In this document: positions 62,950-64,000 of the stretch, piece by piece | How positions within the stretch are numbered: the first letter of the stretch is position 1 | Layout: every line of letters begins with the position of its first letter | Assembly (NCBI GenBank): GCA_963803845.1 | Contig: CAWDNZ010000005.1 | Coordinates: 1,178,001 to 1,242,000, forward strand | Direction of reading: 5' to 3' | DNA from: JABDIY01 sp963803845 | GTDB taxonomy: Bacteria; Actinomycetota; Acidimicrobiia; Acidimicrobiales; SZUA-35 | Length of the DNA: 64,000 bases | The notes under the pieces: generated by a model | Seen by the model: only the letters and a program-made list of their open reading frames with translations | Told to the model about the DNA's origin: nothing | Databases searched by the model: none | Made by a program: the position numbers and the translations under genes

Positions 62950-64000
62950 TATCCCCGGATTGCGTTCCCCGAACCAGGATCGAAGAAATGCATGCGAGTA
63001 GTGTCGACGTCGATCGTGAGAGGCTGACCCATACGAGCTCGGGATCTCGGGCTGAAGCGACCAACATAAATGGTTCTGCCCTGAGCGTCCTTGCTCTGCT
63101 CCACAGCGTCCTCCCCCTCGAACTCGGCATCCATGATCGCAAACGGTTCGGCGTCGAGCGGGAAGTGAACAATGACCTCTGAGCCAAGTGCCTCGAGCAT
63201 GATGGTCTCGGTGGTCAGGCGACTTTCGTTGGGCTTCTCGACCGTCGCCAGGTCGGCATCGGAGATGTCTTCGGGCCGGATTCCCACCACGATGTCCTTG
63301 CCAACGAAGGATCGAAGCGAGGGATTGGCGGCCACCGTGGCCGAGCTCACCTCGAGGTTTTGGGAGCCGAACCTCACCCAGAGCCCACCGTTGTCCTCTG
63401 ACAGCGTTGCCTTCATCAGGTTCATCGACGGTGAGCCGATGAACCCGGCAACGAACACATTTGACGGCTTGTCATAGAGGTTCTGCGGCGTGTCGACCTG
63501 CTGGAGAAAGCCGCGCTTGAGAACCGCAACTCGGTCGCCCATGGTCATGGCTTCCACCTGATCGTGCGTGACGTAGAGCGTGGTGACTCCAAGGTCACGC
63601 TGCAGACCGGCGATTTCGGCTCGCATCTGAACGCGCAGTTTGGCGTCGAGGTTGGACAGCGGCTCGTCCATGAGGAATGCCTTGGGCTGACGCACGATGG
63701 CACGGCCCATCGCTACTCGCTGACGTTGGCCACCCGAGAGCTGCCCCGGCTTACGATCGAGGTTTTCCGTTAGGTCGAGAACAGCCGCAGCCTTGCGAAC
63801 TCGCTCTTCGATTTCTGGCTTCGGGATCTTGGCCAGTTTGAGGGCGAAACCGATATTTTCGGCCACGGTCATGTGCGGGTACAGCGCATAGTTCTGGAAG
63901 ACCATTGCAATGTCGCGATCCTTGGGATGGACATCGTTCACGAGCCGGTCACCGATGTACATCTCACCGCCGCTGATCTCCTCGAGACCCGCCACCATCC
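62949..64000 (-). CDS. MalK/UgpC-type sugar ABC transporter ATP-binding protein (5' end outside window)
   Basis: About 350 C-terminal residues. Q-loop AMVFQNYALYPHMTVAEN, signature LSGGQRQRVAMGRAIVRQP, Walker B AFLMDEPLSNLDAKL, switch VTHDQVEAMTMGDR, then TOBE/OB-fold regulatory part with VVGIRPEDISDADL. The Walker A loop is beyond base 64,000. The long C-terminus marks the sugar- or polyol-importer group (MalK, UgpC, MsmX). Confidence 0.93.
   Translation of the reverse strand, partial: MVAGLEEISGGEMYIGDRLVNDVHPKDRDIAMVFQNYALYPHMTVAENIGFALKLAKIPKPEIEERVRKAAAVLDLTENLDRKPGQLSGGQRQRVAMGRAIVRQPKAFLMDEPLSNLDAKLRVQMRAEIAGLQRDLGVTTLYVTHDQVEAMTMGDRVAVLKRGFLQQVDTPQNLYDKPSNVFVAGFIGSPSMNLMKATLSEDNGGLWVRFGSQNLEVSSATVAANPSLRSFVGKDIVVGIRPEDISDADLATVEKPNESRLTTETIMLEALGSEVIVHFPLDAEPFAIMDAEFEGEDAVEQSKDAQGRTIYVGRFSPRSRARMGQPLTIDVDTTRMHFFDPGSGNAIRG

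Noticed and set aside
1..64000. Prophage, insertion sequence or secondary-metabolite cluster
   Set aside because: No transposase, integrase, phage structural, NRPS/PKS or resistance-type accessory genes were seen; almost all genes are recognisable metabolic or transport functions.

Overview
The window looks like chromosomal DNA of a high-GC actinobacterium, most likely from the Acidimicrobiia (inference). The evidence is the gene order alaS-ruvX-mltG-aroE-prepilin peptidase ... aroK-aroB-pepQ-efp-nusB, which follows the housekeeping block known from Mycobacterium tuberculosis. Lipoprotein signals of the type AACGG with long Asp/Thr/Ala linkers, frequent GTG starts and ATGA/TGATG gene overlaps also fit. 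No rRNA, tRNA, insertion sequence, prophage or CRISPR array was found.

Region 1 (1-11,226, minus strand): a pyrimidine operon pyrR-pyrB-pyrC-carA-carB (carB runs off the left edge) with an attenuator-like leader before pyrR. Upstream of it lie an HpcH/HpaI aldolase, nusB, efp, an Xaa-Pro peptidase and a fused shikimate kinase/3-dehydroquinate synthase. One small plus-strand membrane-protein gene sits between the peptidase and efp and is bracketed by a perfect 19-bp direct repeat, as if inserted.

Region 2 (11,296-21,305): a Gfo/Idh/MocA oxidoreductase, a CaiB-type CoA-transferase and an acyl-CoA dehydrogenase interrupt the housekeeping block, which resumes with prepilin peptidase, a DUF4388 protein, aroE, mltG, ruvX and alaS.

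Region 3 (21,373-33,169): an OtsB/GH15 fusion protein, an ABC-F ATPase, two bacterial PH-domain membrane proteins, and a phenylacetate module. That module has a MarR regulator and hotdog thioesterase divergent from paaK-paaA-paaD-paaB-paaC and a DUF3237 gene.

Region 4 (33,362-48,989): an amino-acid ABC transporter aapJQMP with unusually large permeases, a lone bioB, and a branched-chain-type ABC operon led by an acyl-CoA ligase (ligase-livH-livM-livK-livF-livG, plus a second binding protein).

Region 5 (49,175-64,000): a transsulfuration set (cystathionine beta-synthase, gamma-synthase/lyase, 2-hydroxyacid dehydrogenase), an RND/MMPL-like membrane protein, a secreted CocE/NonD-type hydrolase, a DUF937 protein, otsA, a zinc alcohol dehydrogenase, aroA, a small coiled-coil gene and a MalK/UgpC-type ATPase cut by the right edge.

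Three genes (carA, the 7,973-8,544 membrane protein, the CocE-type hydrolase) each carry one apparent single-base loss at a homopolymer. This is more typical of sequencing or assembly error than of three independent pseudogenes. No gap longer than about 200 bases lacks a gene. I did not find a clear new defence or biosynthetic system; the strongest leads are the repeat-bracketed cassette, the pyr leader and the OtsB-GH15 fusion with an altered catalytic site.
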